Part shown: positions 10,161-22,237 of the stretch, in pieces
How positions within the stretch are numbered: the first letter of the stretch is position 1
Layout: each line of letters begins with the position of its first letter
DNA from: Leptodactylus fallax
Lineage: Eukaryota > Chordata > Amphibia > Anura > Leptodactylidae
Direction: 5' to 3'
DNA length: 64,000 nucleotides
Assembly: GCA_947044405.1 (NCBI GenBank)
Contig: CAMRHE010001093.1
Coordinates: 102,501-166,500, forward strand
Made by a program: the position numbers and the translations under genes
The notes under the pieces: generated by a model
What the model saw: only the letters and a program-made list of their open reading frames with translations
What the model was told of the DNA's origin: nothing
The model's database searches: none

Positions 10161-12435
10161 GAGGTTATAATTCCAATGTGCTTTTATTCTTGTGAAACAC
10201 TTAAAGGGTGAAAAACTTTGTAGCGAAGCAGAGCAAAAAAAAAAAAAACGCTGCACAAAAGCATTGTGGGAATACTCCAGCGTTTCCGCAGCTATAACTG
10301 GCATGTGGCTTTGCCACTGTGGATTTTTTTATGCAATGTGTTTATGGGATTAGCCAGAATCTCATTCACTTTGCAGGTGATGTAAAACGCGATGTGGAAC
10401 TGCAGCCTAAATGTCATTTTACAATCCATTGATATCGGCAGTTTTGGAAATGGATCAGTAACGGGGGGAGGGGGAATTATTATACAAACACTTCAGAACT
10501 GACATAGAAAATAGGTTTTGGGAGATTTCTTAAAAACTGTTGATAAACCTTCAAACATCCCACAAAAATAAAAGGATGATATAAAACGGGGCCAACATAA
10601 AGACGACATAAAGGAAATGTTAGCGCTTCACTATATTGTGTGTTATGACTAAATGTCTTAAAAGGAAATAAATTCAGATTTTGCAAATTGCTCATATTCC
10701 ATATTTTTATTTAGAATTTTTTATACTGCAAATAAAATAAAACATGAACAATATAAAGTACACGGTGTCCCTAAAATTGTCCCCAAAAAGTGTCCCCAAA
10801 GTGTCCCCAAAAAATGTCCCCAAAAAGAGTCCCCAAAGTATGTCCCCCAAAAGTGTCGACAAAACGTCTCACAATTAGTTTGATAAGGAAAAGGATGTCA
10901 CACACGTCAGAATGAAAAAATGGGATCTTGTCATAAAGGTCAAAATAGGCAGGAAGGGGTTAAAGTTTTAGGTAAACCCAACAATAGAAATAAAATAGAT
11001 TATTGGACGGCGCCCGACTTTTTTTTTGCTGAGTAATTTTAGGTTTTCACACAAAAATGAGCAGGAAATACAAAAAGAGGCAAAATAAAATGAGATACAA
11101 AGAACAAACTGATAATAAAAGAATAAAGCGGAACATATATAAGAACTTGTCATGGGTAAGATTGTAAGATTGTGCCCACGAATCTCTAATACATGATACT
11201 GGGGGCCAAAGCTCGGAGTTTATCTCCTGGAGGTCACATTGGACTTCTTGAGCCTCCAGGGAGGGTGAGATGGATCTACCCTAAGTGAGCACCCCCCATC
11301 AGGAGATCCCCCATATTAATTTACTGTGCCGTAATAAGCAAGAAATTTGCCTAATGAACCTGAAGGGCGACTCCGAAACCTGAGCCAACGGGGGAAACTG
11401 CATAATCCGGTTTTGCACAATAAAGTGGGTTCACGTGTCTGAAGCCTGATCTGGGATCTGGGCCCTCAAGGAAGTGGAAAATACAACAGGGGGGAGGGGT
11501 CTCATCAAATACCACTAAAAGTGACTTGACTTACCACTTCATCTAATATCTGAAAAATTGCGCAAATTGTGACAAAGTCATCAAATAGTCGCAAATGTTT
11601 GATGAATTTGGTGCAATTTAACAAAAGGGTGGTCTTTGGAGAACTGGTGTCATTTATCATTAGGATCTATCGTGTGGTGCAACGCCATTAGTATTGTAAG
11701 ATGTTTAGGTGCAATGGGGGAGATTTATAAATGAGGTGCACCCTCGGCTGGGTCATGCCCTGGAGGGAAATCTATCCCAGCTCATAGACCACATCAACTT
11801 TTTATGAAATTGCAAGTAACAATAGACCGGCTCAGATCAGTCAGAGAATGACGTAAAAGGACGATGACTACCGCCAATAGTTATTACGGATAAGATTAGA
11901 CCCAAATTGCGTCATATTTTTTAATGCAAACCATTGGATGATCCCCCTCACATTTCTTCTGTAATTTCTCCCATTTTATTGCTATTTCTATGTCTTATTA
12001 TTTGGGCTTTTTTTTTTTTGTAATTTTGTGCCTTTTTGGATTAATCCCTTCCTGAAATTGTGCCACGGATGTTGAGACTTTAACTAAGCGGGCACCAAAG
12101 CAGAGACCAACGGCAATGGCCAGGTGAGAGTCCGCCCCGATCACGGACAATAAATCTTCAGATGCCTCAGTCAGATGGATTGAGACCTCTGATCAGTGGG
12201 CGCCGCCATGGTCTTCCATGACAGCAGGAAGCAGTGTCAGACGGGCCCACCAGAGTACCAGAGGATCTTCCTGTAGACCAGGCTCTAACTCAGTCATGGT
12301 CCAACAGAAGACACCCAAACAGGGAGACTCCTAAACCTGCCGTATGATATTTCTATTGCAGACTGCTCTGGACGGGGGAGGGGGGGTCTAAAACTAAAAG
12401 GAAAAAAACAATTTTAAAAAATTAAAAAAAAAAAA
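10161..12435. other. Non-coding stretch; one short tandem repeat
   Basis: No supportable gene. Positions 10768-10856 hold about seven degenerate 13-16-bp units of the type tgtccccaaaaag. 11725-11760 resembles a widespread amphibian repeat (gggggagatttataaatgag). The few open frames are short, AT-rich and without recognisable domains. Confidence 0.5.
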
Positions 12436-12725
12436 AATTATAAACAATTAAGGATGGGCGAACTTCTGAAGATTCGTTGGGTCTGGACGTGAAATTATTT
12501 TTCTCTTCAGTCTCTTCAGAGATAATAGGTGGAGGGCCGGGGGGAGGTGTAAAAAATAAAAACTAATTTATACTCACCTTCCCGACCTATTTTGTGCCTC
12601 CTTGTGGCGTCCGGCGATCAGTTTCTTCCTTCTCCGTGCATATGATGTCTCAGACGAGCGCCTAATACGGCGCCTGGCACTCTACTGTGATGTCACAGGC
12701 CTCAGCGCTGACCTTGGGCGCAAAT
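12436..12725. repeat. Dispersed repeat, copy 1
   Basis: The order of elements (gatgggcgaac, then gataataggtggaggg, then ttatactcacc) recurs at 14230-14465. This is a dispersed non-coding repeat, probably MITE or SINE derived. Ends are not clear. Confidence 0.5.
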
Positions 12726-13129
12726 CATGTTGAGGCGGCCATTCCCAAATCCCAAATTGTTCGGTTTTGGTAATATAAAATTTTAATCCCCCTCCCCTTT
12801 CCCTAGATTGGAAATAAATAAAATAAAACCATCCGACATTCCGGCGTCCGAAAGTGCCCGAACTATAGAAAAATATTTACCCCATACAGTAAGCGCTGAA
12901 ACAGGAAAAAATCATAATGGCCGAGCAGCCGCCATTTTTTTATCATTTTCTCCCAAAAATTTAATAAAATCTAAAGAATCAGATAGTCCCTGAAATGGTA
13001 GAAATGAAAAGTACAACTCGCCCTCCAATACAGTGTGCAGTAAGAGCCTTTTTTTTTCTAGTTTTTTCTCTGAGGTTCTTGGGTTCATTTTTGACCGGTT
13101 ATCTATTGTCCACCAAACACAACGGACAC

Positions 13130-13325
13130 TGCGATTCCAAAACCGTCACAGCATGAAAATCGCAGCATGTCAATTATACCTACGGATACGCCAGTGGTTT
13201 TTCTATAGGTATAATGGAACCAGAAAGTCCGCAGAGGAAAACTCTGTGGACTTTCTGTGAAAAGCAACGTGGAAAATAACCACGATGCGTTGCTGCCACA
13301 GTTTTTCCCGCAGGGCTCTTTGCTA
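13130..13325. repeat. Dispersed repeat shared with 32125-32305
   Basis: Shares tcaattatacct, ataatgga(a/g)ccagaaagtcc and neighbouring blocks with 32125-32305. It includes a local palindrome around agaaagtccgcag and ctgtggactttct. Confidence 0.5.
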
Positions 13326-14227
13326 TGGCCCGCTAGAACCATCTTCTGGCTGAGGCTAAGATACTGAGAGAGTTGTTGGAGTGGAGAACAAGGCACCTAC
13401 TACCACTTAGTCTGGGCAAACCTTACAGTTAGGGGACTACTACCCCCATCAGGCAGCTGCATGTCTTCATGGTTGCACAGTTTACCACACTAAAGTTATT
13501 CTGGTTCACTGCATCACTGCCTCCTGAGTTGTTCCTGCTGTTACCATCAGGGCCCTTCTGAACACCATCACACTGGTTCAGGATAAAGGAGGACGCCTCT
13601 CCAACTGGAAGCACTCCGGGTGAACAACTACCACCACTATCCAGTAGCACGCAGGCCCCCCTCGATGGTGTCCGGCCTAGGTGGTGTGCTGGAGGAGCTT
13701 GGTTGAGGGCACTCGGCCTATCCGGTGACACAGTTATCGCCACAACTACCCCCATCCTCCAGTTCCTTCCATCTGGGCAGCAGCATAACGTGTTGCCTCC
13801 ACCAGTCCAAGAAGAATTAATGGTTCGGGGTAACAGTCGGTGGTAGATTCTGCCATGCACATAAAGGAGGTAAATAGTAACAGACTCCATTAGTTCCAAT
13901 ACAAAATTGCTATTTTTCAGCAAATTCTGACAACATTTCAGGCTGTCAAAACCCAACACAATGGAACAAAAGATCCCCAGGGCGTTGCCACATGTCTTTC
14001 TGCTAGGAGATGTCTATATTCTTCTGGCGAAATGATCCATAGGTGACAGACCCTTCTCAAGAATGTTTTTAGCTTCTACTTGAATACCTCGGCTGGGTTG
14101 GTCTTACTAAAATTAAACAAACTTCCTTGTAGGTGCAGTAACTGCCTGAGATCTGGTAACTCCCCATCCTGAGGAGGCAACATTCTCTGAGACTCTCTGC
14201 CAATGACACTTCTACCATCTTACATTA
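13326..14227. other. Unassigned stretch
   Basis: A 176-codon minus-strand frame (13429-13959) exists, but it has no domain, no homologous-looking motif and an odd composition. I see no supported gene. It could be an old LTR or other repeat. Confidence 0.35.
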
Positions 14228-14465
14228 CAAATAGAGATGGGCAAACCTCCGAACATTTGGGCTGTGTCAGATTTAGGTGGTTCGGTTCAGGTTGAATAAG
14301 TTTGTCAAAAACCGAAAGTGACATTATTATCCTCTGGGGTCTCTTCAGATCTAAGAGAATAAGAGGTGGAGGCGAAAAAAATAACCAAAAGGTTATACTC
14401 ACCCTCCATCACCTCTTCTGGGCATCTCTTCGGATTCAAGAGTATAATAGGTGGAGGTCCAGAGG
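14228..14465. repeat. Dispersed repeat, copy 2
   Basis: Same block order as 12436-12725, directly abutting the 3' end of the minus-strand LINE. Confidence 0.5.
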
Positions 14466-15712
14466 AGGTGTGGGGGTCAGTCTTATGTGTCTTGGTAATG
14501 AGTTCCAGAGTATGGAGGATGCACAGGAGAAGTCTTGGAGACGATTGTGTGAAGAGCGGATAAGAGCAGAGCGGAGTAGGAGGTCTTTGGAGGATCGGAG
14601 GTTACGTGCGGGCAGGTAGAGGGAGATTAGGTCAGAGATATATGGAGGGGACAGGTTGTGGATGGCTTTGTATGTCAGTGTTAGTAGTTTGATCTCTATT
14701 CGCTGGGCGATGGGTAGCCAGTGAAGGGATTGGCAGAGAGGGCGGCCGATGAAGAACGGGGGGAGAGGTGTATTAGGCGAGAAGCACAGTATAAGGTGGA
14801 CTGGAGGGGGGCGAGAGTGTTAGCCGGGAGGCCATGGAGAAGGGTGTTACAGTAGTCTAGGCGGGAGATTATGAGGGCGAGGACTAGCATCTTTGTAGTT
14901 TCAGGGGTGAGGAAGGAGCGGATTCGATGGATGTTCTTGAGTTGGAGGCGGCAGGAGGTGTTGAGGGTTTGGATGTGCAACTTGAAGGATAGGTCAGAGT
15001 CTAAGGTTATCCCAAGGCAGCGGGCCTGTGGGACTGGGGTGAGAGTGGTTCCATTAACTATGATAGATGGGTCAGGTAGGGGGGTCATGTGTGGAGGGGT
15101 GAAGATTATGAACTCCGTTTTCTCCATGTTTAATTTGAGAAAGCGGGAGGAGAGAAAGGAGGCTACGGCTGTGAGACATTCTGGGACTCTGGACAACAGG
15201 GAGGTAATGTCTGATCCAGAAAGATATATTTGGGTGTCGTCAGCATAGCAATGGTAATGGAAACCATGGGATTCTATGAGTTGGCCAAGGCCGAGGGTGT
15301 AGATGGAGAACAGGAGAGGTCCTAGGACGGAGCCTTGGGGGACACCTACAGAAAGAAGGCGTGGCGGGGAGGTGGTGTGCGAGTGGGAGACACTAAATGT
15401 GCGGTTGGTGAGGTATGAGGAGATCCAGGAAAGGGCCGGGTCTGAGATGCGAAGGGATGAGAGCGTATGTAACAGGAGGGAATGGTTGACTGACAGAGGA
15501 GAGGTCGAGGAGGAGGAAGACAGAATAGTGATGCTTGGCTTTGGTAGTTAGAAGGTGTGGGGGGTCAATGACTTTAGTTAGGGCAGTTTCTGTGGAGTGA
15601 TGGGGTCTGAAGCCGGACTATAGTCTCTCAAAGAGCACGCTGGACGAGAGATAGGAGGTTAGTTCAAAGTGGACGTGTAGCTCCAGCAATTTAGAGGCGT
15701 ACGGGAGCAGTG
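14466..15712 (-). mobile_element. CR1/L2-like LINE, 5'-truncated
   Basis: The minus strand carries the reverse transcriptase region in order: SGFRPHHSTETAL (~15600), YADDTQIYL catalytic box (~15215-15247), [11 protein letters not shown] (~15110), [11 protein letters not shown], and [14 protein letters not shown] (~14840). This is the typical C-terminal half of a CR1/L2-type polymerase. The upstream part is missing, and the copy abuts the 29-bp minisatellite at 15713. It differs in sequence from the LINE family at 3457 and 50925, and resembles the one at 54.6-58.1 kb. Confidence 0.85.
14696..15196 (-). pseudogene. LINE reverse transcriptase, C-terminal part
   Basis: An open frame of 166 codons downstream of the YADD box, with the conserved [22 protein letters not shown] and SRLDYCN motifs. 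The catalytic YADD lies upstream (~15240) in a frame broken by stops and indels, so no active enzyme can be made. Confidence 0.8.
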
Positions 15713-16632
15713 TATGTATAGATTATTTATTTCAGGGCACTATATATAGATTATTTATTTCAGGGAGCACTATGTATAAATTATTTACTTCAGGGGCTCT
15801 ATGTATAGATTTATTTCAGGGGCACTATGTATAGATTATTTATTATAAGGGGCACTATATATAGATTATTTATTATAAGGGGCACTGTGTACTGTATATA
15901 TTATTTATTTCAGGGCACTATGTATATATTATTTATTTCAGGGGCACTATGTATATTTTATTTAATTTTAGGGGCACTATGTATAGATTATTTATTTCAG
16001 GGCACTATGTATATATTATTTATTTCAGGGGCACTATGTATATTTTATTTAATTTTAGGGGCACTATGTATAGATTATTTATTTCAGAGCACTATGTATA
16101 GATTATTTATTTCAGGGCACTATGCATAGATTATTTCTTTTAAGTATGTATAGATTATATCAGAGCACCATGTGTAGATTATCTATTTCAGGGCACTATG
16201 TACAGATTATTTATTTCAGTGGCACTATGTATAATTTATATATTTCAGGGCCACTATGTATAGATTATTTATTTCAGGGGCACTATGTATAAATTATACA
16301 TTTCAGGAGCACTAGGTATAGAGTATTTATTTTCAGGGGGAACTATGTATAGATTGTTTATTTCAGGGGCACTATGTATATTTTATTTAATTTCATGGGC
16401 ACTATGGATTGATTATTTATTTCAGGGGCATTATGTATATTTAATTAATTTCAGGGCCACTGTGTATATTTTATTTATTTTCGGGGCACTGTGTATATTT
16501 TATTTAATTTCAGGGGCACTATGTATAGATTATTTAATTTCAAGGACACTAAGGATAGATTATTTAATTTCAGGGTGTGCTATGTATAATTTATTTATTT
16601 GATTGACACTATGTATAGAATATTTATTTTAT
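15713..16632. repeat. 29-bp minisatellite (about 31 units)
   Basis: Units are built from ggggcactatgtatagatta followed by tttatttca, with many 1-5-bp indels and ggg/gg variation. Related fragments lie at 37310-37362, 37836-37860 and 39126-39260. Open frames across it are repeat artefacts. Confidence 0.9.
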
Positions 16633-17020
16633 AGCCCTTTTTTGTTATGGACACTTTTCCATTACACATAGGACAGTGATCAGGTTGGTGGGGGACAAAA
16701 GTTCCCCAAAAGCCTTTTTGTGAATGGAGCACTAGTGTCTGGCACTTCATTCACTTCTATGGAGCTGCCAGAGATTACAGTCCTGGCAGCCCCATAGAAG
16801 TGAATAGAGCACCACTCATACAAGCGCACTGGCGCTCCATTCACAACAAGGCTTCAGGAAGGCTTTAAGTCTCCTGTCCATCTGATGGGTGGAGATTGAG
16901 CATATTGTTTCCCCAGCAATCAGACACCTACCCCCTGTCCTGTGAATAGGGGATAAGTGTTCATAACGGTATATTCCTTTGATTGATTTTTACAATGAAT
17001 CTAAACTTTTCTTCACAGTC
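16633..17020. other. Non-coding, with MITE-like palindrome
   Basis: Around 16746-16804 the motif cattcacttctatgg(ag) is followed by its inverse ccatagaagtgaat, a ~60-bp hairpin common in amphibian short repeats. No gene is seen. Confidence 0.5.
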
Positions 17021-17025
17021 TCTAA

Positions 17026-17430
17026 CTGCAGAGACTCAAGGAAGGAGGAGATAAGACTAGATAGTAGGGATAGTAGAGGCAGATAGAGCCTCCACCTGTA
17101 CAGTAACTGCGGAGACTCAAGGAAGGAGATAAGACTAGATAGTAGGGATAGTAGAGGCAGATAGACCCTCCACCTGTACAGTAACTGCGGAGACTCAAGG
17201 AAGGAGATAAGACTAGATAGTAGGGATAGTAGAGGCAGGAAGAGCCTCCACCTGTACAGTAACTGTGGAGACTCAAGGAAGGAGGAGATAAGACTAGATA
17301 GTAGGGATAGTAGAGGCAGCAAAAGCCTCCACCTGTACAGTAACTGTGGAGACTCAAGGAAGGAGGAGATAAGACTAGATAGTAGGGATAATAGAGGTAG
17401 GAAGAGTCTCCACCTGTACAGTAACTGCAG
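17026..17430. repeat. 78-81-bp minisatellite (5 units)
   Basis: Each unit contains gagactcaaggaagga, agataagactagatagta and cctccacctgtacagtaact. Units differ by presence of one GAG triplet. Because 78 and 81 are multiples of 3, minus-strand frames stay open. It is not coding. Confidence 0.9.
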
Positions 17431-17541
17431 CCGTACTCACTGTGTGCTTAGAGCTAAGATAAGCTTCATTTTTCTTTCTCCCCCATCGTTCCTGAGCAAT
17501 CTATATAGTTCGTATAGCTGCCTGATATGCTACTTAGTCTC

Positions 17542-17670
17542 TGTACTGTCAGGAGGGCGGGGTCATGCAGGAGACGACAAGGGGTGTGATTCTGAATTAT
17601 GACACTGGCCGCCTCTGATTGGAACTCAGAATCACACCTCTTTGCCTGACACCGCCCACCTAACAGTACA
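17542..17670. repeat. Foldback (hairpin) element, MITE-like
   Basis: Arm gtactgt(c/t)agg(a/t)gggcgg at the left has its inverse at 17625-17670, including ggtgtgattctgaatt against aactcagaatcacacc. Arms are about 45-50 bp with a ~35-bp loop. It is a short non-autonomous element; no flanking duplication was established. Confidence 0.7.
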
Positions 17671-17966
17671 AAGCTTAAATAACACATCAAAACCGAAACT
17701 AACTGCACTTGTTACTTGGGAATGGTGGGGGCTGTTCTTTTCACTACTCTTTATTAATAATGAAATGTTATTGGATATCATAAAGTTATGAAACTGTCAG
17801 GAATCCCCATCGGTGTCACATAACTCATCACTGTATATTTATATGAGGAAAAGTCTCCTATATAATTAATATACTTAGATTGTCAACCTAGATAGTCATC
17901 CAGTTATTTTACTATTCATAGAGCCCATATTATGACAGTCCCTATATTACAATAGTACCCGTAGAT

Positions 17967-20182
17967 CAGGGGTCTCACACCCACAGGCCACATACAGCCC
18001 CTGAGGCTGCAATCGGTGCTCCACATGGCTCAGCTGAATCAGCAGAACTGGAGAGAAAAGGACCTTGACCTGGTTCTAAAGCTTTTTGAGCATGTAGGCT
18101 GCAAACCTGGGGGACATTATACTGTATGGGGCCACTGCTGGGGGACATTATACTGTACGGGGCCACTGCTGGGTGACATTATACTGTAGGGGGCCACTGC
18201 TGGGGGACATTATACTGTATGGGGCCACTGCTGGGGGACATTAAACTGTATGGGGCCACTGCTGGGGGACATTATACTGTACGGGGCCACTGCTGGGTGA
18301 CATTATACTGTACGGAGCCACTGCTGGGTGACATTATACTGTAGGGGGCCACTGCTGGGGGACATTATACTGTATGGGGCCACTGCTGGGGGACATTAAA
18401 CTGTATGGGGCCACTGCTGGGGGACATTAAACTGTATGGGGCCACTGCTGGGGGACATTATACTGTACGGGGCCACTGCTGGGAGACATTATACTGTACG
18501 GGGCCACTGCTGGGTGACATTATACTGTACGGAGCCACTGCTGGGGGACATTATACTGTACGGGGCCACTGCTGGGTGACATTATACTGTACGGAGCCAC
18601 TGCTGGGGGACATTATACTGTACAGGGCCACTGCTGGGGGACATTATACTGTACGGAGCCACTGCTGGGGGACATTATACTGTACGGGGCCACTGCTGGG
18701 TGACATTATACTGTACGGAGCCACTGCTGGGGGACATTATACTGTACAGGGCCACTGCTGGGAGACATTATACTGTACAGGGCCACTGCTGGGTGACATT
18801 ATACTGTACGGGGACACTTCTGGGTGACATTATACTGTACGGAGCCACTGCTGGGGGACATTATACTGTACGGGGCCACTGCTGGGTGACATTATACTGT
18901 ACGGGGCCACTGCTGGGAGACATTATACTGTACAGGGCCACTGCTGGGAGACATTATACTGTACAGGGCCACTGCTGGGGGACATTATACTGTACAGGGC
19001 CACTGCTGGGTGACATTATACTGTACGGGGCCACTGCTGGGTGACATTATACTGTACGGAGCCACTGCTGGGAGACATTATACTGTACGGGGCCACTGCT
19101 GGGGGACATTATACTGTACGGGGCCACTGCTGGGCGACATACTGTACGGGGCCACTGCTGGGGGACATTATACTGTATGGGGCCACTGCTGGGGGACATT
19201 ATACTGTACAGGGCCACTGCTGGAGGACATTATACTGTACAGGGCCACTGCTGGGAGACATTATACTGTATGGGGCCACTGCTGGGTGACATTAAACTGT
19301 ATGGGGCCACTGCTGGGTGACATTATACTGTACGGAGCCACTGCTGGGGGAAATTATACTGTACGGGTCCACTGCTAGGTGACATACTGTACGGGCCACT
19401 GCTGGGGGACATTATACTGTACGGAGCCACTGCTGGGGGACATTATACTGTACGGGGCCACTGCTGGGGGACATTATACTGTACGGAGCCACTGCTGGGT
19501 GACATTATACTGTACAGGGCCACTGCTGGGGGACATTATACTGTACAGGGCCACTGCTGGGTGACATTATACTGTACAGGGCCACTGCTGGGGGACATTA
19601 TACTGTACAGGGCCACTGCTGGGGGACATTATACTGTACAGGGCCACTGCTGGGTGACATTAAACTGTATGGGGCCACTGCTGGGTGACATTATACTGTA
19701 CGGAGCCACTGCTGGGGGACATTATACTGTACGGGGCCACTGCTGGGGGACATTATACTGTACGGGTCCACTGCTGGGTGACATACTGTACGGGGCCACT
19801 GCTGGGGGACATTATACTGTACGGAGCCACTGCTGGGGGACATTATACTGTACGGGGCCACTGCTGGGGGACATTATACTGTACGGGGCCACTGCTGGGT
19901 GACATACTGTACGGGGCCACTGCTGGGGGACATTATACTGTACGGGGCCACTGCTGGGGGACATTATACTGTACGGGGCCACTGCTGGGTGACATACTGT
20001 ACGGGGCCACTGCTGGGGGACATTACACTGTACGGGGCCACTGCTGGAGGACATTATACTGTACAGGGCCACTGCTGGGGTTATTTAAGCATAAATTTGT
20101 ATTGCATTGAATTTGGAATTTGAATCAACTTTAAATTTTTACTCTGTGTGGCTCATTTGCCTGGCTGAGTTTGAGACCCGTG
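17967..20182. mobile_element. hAT-like non-autonomous element expanded by an internal minisatellite
   Basis: The left end caggggtctcacac and the right end gagtttgagacccgtg (inverse cacgggtctcaaactc) form imperfect terminal inverted repeats of a type found on hAT-family transposons. Between them lie ~130 bp of unique sequence, the 31-bp array (18105-20078) and ~100 bp of AT-rich sequence. No transposase is present. A clear 8-bp target duplication was not found, which lowers certainty. Confidence 0.55.
18105..20078. repeat. 31-bp minisatellite (about 63 units)
   Basis: The unit contains gggccactgctgggggacat and tatactgtac(g/a). Variants are gga/ggt/gag after the tggg run, cgg/cag in the gtac context, and occasional short units lacking TAT. 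With 31-bp units the frame rotates, so open frames occur in all plus-strand frames; they are artefacts. Confidence 0.95.
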
Positions 20183-20346
20183 ATAGGGTATGATGACAGC
20201 CCCTCCATGATGACAGTGCCCATACATGCCCATGATGACAGCCCCTCCATGATGACAGTGCCCATACAGTATGATGAGTGATCTGGGACTTGTCAGAAAC
20301 CCAGCCATGATGTCCTTATTGTGGTCGGGTTATCAGGAGGGACATC

Positions 20347-21690
20347 TCTCTTCTTATTGGAGAGTTGAATTTGCTCGGATCATTCACAGGGTTTTGGTCT
20401 GTGCATTAGTCTTGTTTCTTTTTGATTTAGGGCCACCGGATGCTATTAGCCCTTCTGAACGTAATTCCAGGATTGTCCGATAAAATGGTTCTAAGGTATT
20501 GGTCATATTTTAGGATATGCCGATTTCTCTGTAGAATATTGCGGATTTTATTATGAGCCCCATTATAAGTTGTAATTAAATTATTTTTGTCATCCACAGT
20601 TTTAGATCTTAGAGGAATCATTTCTTACCCTGAATCTTTTTGTCAGGATATTACTTTGTGAGATGGATTCTGTATCCCTTGACGGTTCCTCATTCTTTTG
20701 AATTGTCCAAGGGACACATTTTTTTCCCCTTCCGGTCATGTAGACTTAGAGTCTAAAAAACTGTTACAGTCTAGTTTTTTTGAAAAAAGTCTTTGTCATG
20801 ATTTTATCCCCTATTCCCATAAGTAGGAGGTCAAGAAACTCAATTTCACTGCTATTTGTTACCCCTGTGAATTTCAGGCCCCAGTTATTATTATTGAAAA
20901 ATGTTGTGAAGGATTCAAAAGTTTCCCGGGAGCTCTCCCAAATAAGCGAGAGGTCATCGATATAGCTCTTAAAATATATTATGTGATGCGACCAACATTG
21001 ATCCCCATAAATAAAGACCTCCTCAAATGTTTACATTAGCGTATCTTGAAGTAAATTTGGTGCCCATGGCAGTCCCCTGTGTTGTAAGAGCTTCTTCTCA
21101 AATTCAAAGACATTATGTGTTAATATAAGCTCAATACTTTTGAGAAGAAACTCCTTTTGTTTGACAGACATGGTTGAGTCTCCATACTGTAGAAATAGCT
21201 GAAAGGCCTTTTCCATGAGGTATATTGCTATATAGGGAGGAGACATCCAGCGTAGCCCATATATAAGTGGCTTTCCAATGGATGTGTAATAAGTCTCCAA
21301 TAACACACGCAGAATCCCTCATATAGGATGGTAATATCATAACATATCTCTGCAGATGGGTGTCTATGAATTGGGACAAATTCCTGGTGAAGGAGTGGAT
21401 ACCCGAGATTATCGGTCTGCCGGGTGAGTGGATTAAATCCTTATGTATCTTAGGGAGATGGTAAAATGATGCTAAAGTAGGGTCTTTTATAAGGAGAAAT
21501 TCTTTTTCTTTTTTGTTGAGGGTTCCTTCGTAATGAGCATCAAGAACAAGTTTTTGATAATCTGCCATGTGATTGTTGGTGGGGTCTTTATCCTGCTCTT
21601 TATAGTAATTTGCATCTCATAGGATGTTTACAGCTTCTTTCTTATGAATCTCAATCCCTCCCCCTTGTCCGCATGACAATGTTTTCATTA
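20347..21690 (-). mobile_element. Penelope-like element, reverse transcriptase fragment
   Basis: Minus-strand conceptual products, in broken frames, include FYHLPKIHKD, GRPIISGIHSFTRNLSQFID and LDVSSLYSNIPHG (21131-21568), then LLQHRGLPWAPNLLQDTLM (21031-21100). Further downstream is NKIRNILQRNRHILKYD (20427-20580), matching the region between RT and GIY-YIG. This is the order of a Penelope-like polyprotein. The endonuclease end is missing. Sequence matching the MITE at 21712-22199 lies just left of it (20296-20346). Confidence 0.8.
21131..21568 (-). pseudogene. Penelope-like reverse transcriptase, N-terminal part
   Basis: 145 codons with the PKIHKD and GRPIISG motifs and the catalytic-aspartate motif LDVSSLYSNIPHG. 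It continues in another frame at 21031-21306. Several frameshifts and stops make it a dead copy. Confidence 0.8.
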
Positions 21691-21711
21691 TTGGTTAGAG
21701 AGTGATTAGCT

Positions 21712-22199
21712 TAATATTCCTCTTTTGTTAACCATATCTATATTTGTAGATAATTAAAAGTTAAACATTTTTGCAAATATAAGTAGTTAAAAATTCTGCA
21801 GAGTTTTAAAGATTTCCTCTAATTATCTTAGTGGTGACATCTGTTGTCTTGATCGGTTGCCAATGGATACGACCACAAATGCAGAAATTTTATATGGTCA
21901 AAAACCCAGCCATGATTTTCTTATTGTAGCTGGTTATCAGGCAGGGACACAACATGTATGAGAAGGTATCCTGGCCACGATAAGGAAACCATGGCTGATT
22001 TTCTGACCTTAGAAAGATCCTGCATTCATGTTCGTATCCATTGGCAACCAATCAAGACAACAAGACTGTGACCACAAGAGGTTTAGAGAAAATCTTTAAA
22101 ACTCTGCAAAATGTTTAATTACTTCTACTTGCAAAAATGTTTAACTTTTAATTATCTACAAATTTAAAAATGGTTATATTCGTGGGAATACCCCTTTAA
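21712..22199. mobile_element. Foldback MITE at TTAA
   Basis: The left arm (~21725-21890) is inverted at ~22020-22190: both contain tagataattaaaagttaaac, then agagttttaaagattt, then gttgccaatggatacga. The right end is cccctttaa, giving a TTAA border; the left TTAA is at ~21712. Arms are ~170 bp. TTAA borders suggest mobilisation by a piggyBac-type transposase, an inference. Confidence 0.7.
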
Positions 22200-22237
22200 G
22201 TTAGATAATTTGTTATTATTGGAGTTTTGTAAATTCG

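Noticed and set aside
13429..13959. 176-codon minus-strand gene
   Set aside because: No recognisable domain, and it is surrounded by non-coding repeats; a chance frame is more likely.
18105..20078. CRISPR array
   Set aside because: The repeats are regular but contiguous, with no unique spacers and no cas genes, in a vertebrate context.
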